NCBI RefSeq assembly: GCF_000015445.1
Contig: NC_008783.1
Location: 1,301,001-1,365,000, forward strand
From: Bartonella bacilliformis KC583
GTDB lineage: Bacteria; Pseudomonadota; Alphaproteobacteria; Rhizobiales; Rhizobiaceae
Reading direction: 5' to 3'
Length of the DNA stretch: 64,000 bases
Within the stretch, counting starts at the first letter, position 1. The number at the start of each line of letters is the position of its first letter. Below the pieces are notes generated by a model. It saw nothing but the letters and a program-made list of their open reading frames with translations. It was not told where the DNA came from and searched no databases. Below are positions 61,491 through 64,000 of the stretch, one piece after another. Position numbers and translations under genes: made by a program.

Positions 61491-62329
61491 GACATAGGCT
61501 CCAGCTTTTGATTGCCATCAAGAAACGTAGGGTCTCTGTTCTCTGTAGCACTATGACTTTTTTTTGCATCCTGGAAATTAAAAATATGATGTCGCAAAGT
61601 ACCATCAAAAGTTTTTTCAAGATTTTCCTGAGTAAAAACCTTCTCTGTTGGCCCACAAGCCAAAACAGTTCCCTTTATTAAAATTGTGTGATCACAAAAT
61701 TCAGGAATAGAACCTAGATTGTGCGTAGAAACCAATATGACAGCACCTTCTTTACGCAAATCTTCTAACAAAGCGATGATTTTATCTTCTGTTTTAATAT
61801 CAACCCCTGTAAATGGCTCGTCTAGTAAGATAGCTTTTGCCTGCTGTGCAAGAGCACGTGCCAAAAAAACACGTTTTTTCTGCCCGCCAGAAAGCTCACC
61901 AATTTGACGTTTGGCAAAAGCCAACATATCAACACGTTCCAACGCAACACGAACAGCTTCATGATCTTGCTTTCTCACATAACGAAAGAAATTCATGTGA
62001 CCATATCGCCCCATCAAAACAACGTCTTCAACGAGTACAGGAAAATTCCAATCAACATCCTCACTCTGGGGAACATAAGCAATAAGATTTTTCTTCAAAG
62101 CCTTTTCAACCGGCAAACCCAAAACGCGAATTTTCCCCTTTGAAGGACACACAAATCCCATTATCGTTTTAAATAATGTTGACTTCCCTGAGCCATTAAC
62201 CCCAACAAGTGCGGAAATAGAACCCCTTGGGCTTTCAAAACTCACTTCACGCAAAGCTGTATGCCCATTGCGATAAGTCACATTGATCCCTTGAGCAAAT
62301 ATCCCAGGCTCAATCTCAGACTTAATCAT
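61487..62329 (-). CDS. sitB: manganese/iron ABC transporter ATPase SitB
   Basis: The ATPase of the importer. The 280 residues have Walker A GVNGSGKSTLFK, the signature IGELSGGQKKRVFLARALAQ, and Walker B AILLDEPFTGVD with the H-loop VSTHNLGSI. It has a 25-30-residue extension at the C terminus (KLEPMS end). It overlaps sitA and sitC by 4 bases each. Confidence 0.95.
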   Translation of the reverse strand: MIKSEIEPGIFAQGINVTYRNGHTALREVSFESPRGSISALVGVNGSGKSTLFKTIMGFVCPSKGKIRVLGLPVEKALKKNLIAYVPQSEDVDWNFPVLVEDVVLMGRYGHMNFFRYVRKQDHEAVRVALERVDMLAFAKRQIGELSGGQKKRVFLARALAQQAKAILLDEPFTGVDIKTEDKIIALLEDLRKEGAVILVSTHNLGSIPEFCDHTILIKGTVLACGPTEKVFTQENLEKTFDGTLRHHIFNFQDAKKSHSATENRDPTFLDGNQKLEPMS

Positions 62330-63234
62330 TGACCTTTAAACCCTTCCGATAAAGCATGAGCAATACGCGCACTCGTAACACGTAATAAATCAATATAGGT
62401 AGGGACTTCACCATCTTCCTCACTTAGTGAATCGACATAAAGAACACCGCCATATTTAGCTTTTGTTTCTCTGGCAACCTGCTTAGCAGGTGCATCAGAA
62501 ATAGTGCTTTCAGAAAAAACTGCTTGAATATTATATTTGCGAACCATATCAATAACACGTTTCACCTGCTGCGGCGTTCCCTGCTGATCAGCGTTAATTG
62601 GCCACAAATAAAGTTCTTTCAAACCAAAATCACGCGCCAAATAGCTAAATGCACCCTCACTGGTTACAAGCCAGCGCTTGCCTTTTGGTAAGGTTTTTAA
62701 TTTAGTTTTGATTGGATCAATACTTAAGCGGATCTTCTGCTTATAGATTTCGGCATTCTCTTTATAAATAGCCGCATTTTTAGGATCATATTTTACAAAA
62801 GCATCGCGAATATTATCAATGTAAATTAGAGCTGAAATCGGTGACATCCATGCATGAGGATTTGGTTTACCATTATAAGGCCCTTCGCCAATTTTAATAG
62901 GTTTAACACCTTTTGAAACAACAACACTTGGGACATTTTCAATATTTTGAAAAAACTTTTCAAACCAAAGTTCTAAATCTAATCCATTCCACAATATAAG
63001 ATTAGCTCCCTGCGCACGCATAAGATCATGTGGTGTAGGTTGATATTCGTGAATTTCAGCACCTGGTTTAGTGATCGATTCAACATCAGCAATGTCACCT
63101 GCCACATTACGCGCCATATCAGCAATAATGGTAAAGGTTGTCACAGCCTTAAATTTATTAGCACTCAAAGCCAAACCTGGGATCAAAAAGATTGTGCTTA
63201 AAAAAATTGTTGTAAAAAACGCTTTTATTTTCAT
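62326..63234 (-). CDS. sitA: manganese/iron-binding periplasmic protein SitA
   Basis: The substrate-binding lipid-free protein of the cluster A-I family. The sequence shows a signal peptide (IKAFFTTIFLSTIFLIPGLALSA), metal ligands in EIHEYQPTPHDL and in NPHAWMSP, and the long linker helix. The frame is open to 63264, but ATG 63232-63234 (MKIKAFF) gives the proper signal peptide, has GAGAG upstream, and keeps the Mur box outside the coding region. Metal is more likely Mn and Fe than Zn, because there is no His-rich loop as in ZnuA. Confidence 0.94.
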   Translation of the reverse strand: MKIKAFFTTIFLSTIFLIPGLALSANKFKAVTTFTIIADMARNVAGDIADVESITKPGAEIHEYQPTPHDLMRAQGANLILWNGLDLELWFEKFFQNIENVPSVVVSKGVKPIKIGEGPYNGKPNPHAWMSPISALIYIDNIRDAFVKYDPKNAAIYKENAEIYKQKIRLSIDPIKTKLKTLPKGKRWLVTSEGAFSYLARDFGLKELYLWPINADQQGTPQQVKRVIDMVRKYNIQAVFSESTISDAPAKQVARETKAKYGGVLYVDSLSEEDGEVPTYIDLLRVTSARIAHALSEGFKGQ

Positions 63235-63248
63235 TGATTTCTCTCTAT

Positions 63249-63263
63249 TGCAAATGATTTGCA
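63249..63263 (-). promoter_or_regulatory. Mur/Fur-type operator before sitA
   Basis: A perfect 15-nt inverted repeat, TGCAAAT-G-ATTTGCA, 14 bases upstream of the sitA ATG. It matches the manganese-responsive Mur box that represses sit/mntH genes in Rhizobiales. It lies just downstream of a predicted -10 box, so binding would block the transcription start. Confidence 0.75.
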
Positions 63264-63273
63264 TTTGAATTTA

Positions 63274-63302
63274 TAGATAGCAGCTAATATACATTGTTGC
63301 AA
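63274..63302 (-). promoter_or_regulatory. predicted sigma-70-type promoter of sitABCD
   Basis: On the minus strand TTGCAA (63297-63302) and TATCTA (63274-63279) are 17 bp apart, a good spacing for -35 and -10 boxes. The Mur box starts 10 bp after the -10. A TAGAA-AGCCA-TTCTA repeat at 63303-63317 lies just upstream. Confidence 0.5.
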
Positions 63303-63505
63303 TAGAAAGCCATTCTAAAATAATAGCTTTTTTAAACTACCCAAAAAATATTTATGATTTCAATAAGTTCTTATCAGTATGAAAAACAATTTTAAAAAGA
63401 ACTTTAACCCCTTATATTTATTTCTTAAATGCTTAAAAATAATAAAGAGCTCCCTATTCATCAAATAACCAATTAAAAAATAATCAGCTCTGCAAACTAC
63501 ACTAA

Positions 63506-64000
63506 TTAACCACGCAAATATGCACCTGTCATTTTGGTAACATTGTCTACCACTTTTGACGCAAGAGCTTCGAGATCTTCATCTGTCAAAGTTCGCTCAA
63601 CAGGTTGTATCGCAACTTCAATCGCAACAGATTTTTTATCTTCACCAAGTGTTAAATCCTCAAAAAGATCAAAAATTTGCACTGAATGAATAAATTTTTT
63701 ATCTGCTGCACTCGCAGCACGAATAATCAGAGAAGATGAAACTGTTTTATCAACCACAAACGCAAAATCACGCCGTACCATTTGGAAAGGAGATGCCTTT
63801 AAAGCAGGACGGATTTTTGTTGCCTTTTTCTTTGGTTCAGGAATTCGATCAAGGAAAATTTCAAAACCACATAAACGACCACTGACATCCAATGTTTCTA
63901 GCGTATCAGGATGAAAAGTCCCAAAAAAACCAAGAATGATCTTTGGTCCAAGTTTAATAACCCCTGAACAACCAGGATGATACCAATTAGGTGCTCCAAC
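63506..64000 (-). CDS. pheT: phenylalanyl-tRNA synthetase beta chain, 3' part only
   Basis: PheT is the large subunit of the alpha2-beta2 synthetase and charges tRNA-Phe. The visible C-terminal 164 codons are open to the window edge. They include [12 protein letters not shown] and the start of the FDX-ACB anticodon-binding domain, with [13 protein letters not shown] and the end [10 protein letters not shown]. The catalytic and editing modules lie outside the window. The 271-bp spacer to the sitA start shows no other gene. Confidence 0.95.
   Translation of the reverse strand, partial: VGAPNWYHPGCSGVIKLGPKIILGFFGTFHPDTLETLDVSGRLCGFEIFLDRIPEPKKKATKIRPALKASPFQMVRRDFAFVVDKTVSSSLIIRAASAADKKFIHSVQIFDLFEDLTLGEDKKSVAIEVAIQPVERTLTDEDLEALASKVVDNVTKMTGAYLRG

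Overview
The window is a chromosomal segment of an AT-rich alphaproteobacterium of the order Rhizobiales, most probably a Bartonella. I infer this from gene content and order, not from a database match. The indications are GcrA and an Irr-type Fur protein, the FabA/FabB/FabI cluster beside Irr, a cyclic beta-1,2-glucan synthase of the Brucella/Rhizobium type, a cysteine-free TIGR02300 protein, a Mur-type operator before a SitABCD manganese/iron transporter, and generally compact, AT-rich housekeeping DNA with eroded spacers. I cannot name the species.

Layout. 1-4754 (+): end of truB, rpsO, pnp and an RsmC-like methyltransferase. 4772-6664 (-): hslV-hslU. 6865-12309 (+): asparaginase, pantothenate kinase, an M17 aminopeptidase, an NlpC/P60 protein and a secreted SH3 protein. 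12362-15766: irr (-) divergent from fabA-fabB-fabI (+). 16110-20227 (-): cyoABCD quinol oxidase. 20332-24915 (-): dnaA-dnaN-recF-aroQ, preceded by a 660-bp AT-rich spacer with a DnaA box, then rpsT and acnA. 29032-31983 (+): cytochrome c maturation genes ccmABCD and ccmG. 32243-36377: gcrA (-), then argD-argF-hslO (+). 36802-39454: Smr and Tim44-like genes (-), then fxsA and secB (+). 39973-44411: a one-domain malic enzyme (-), mutS (+) and tRNA-Ala(GGC) (-). 44536-48903: a TIGR02300 protein (-), then aroA-cmk-rpsA (+). 49065-59130 (+): the 8.7-kb cyclic glucan synthase gene and pncB. 59723-63234 (-): sitABCD. The window closes with the 3' end of pheT (-).

Most genes are core metabolism, translation, replication and envelope functions. 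There is no CRISPR array, prophage, insertion sequence or obvious defence island. Three themes connect genes: metal control (Irr, Mur box and SitABCD, aconitase, haem export for cytochrome c), cell-cycle and replication control (DnaA, DnaN, RecF, GcrA), and envelope/osmotic biology (cyclic glucan, NlpC/P60, SH3 and Tim44-like proteins).

The least ordinary signals are in the spacers. A module after sitD is duplicated and carries the last sitD codons, a hairpin, a tiny hydrophobic ORF and a terminator. A 14-bp tandem duplication at the end of cyoD throws a repeat-containing tail of about 60 codons out of frame. A frameshifted ORF remnant follows the malic enzyme gene, which itself lacks the usual phosphotransacetylase-like half.
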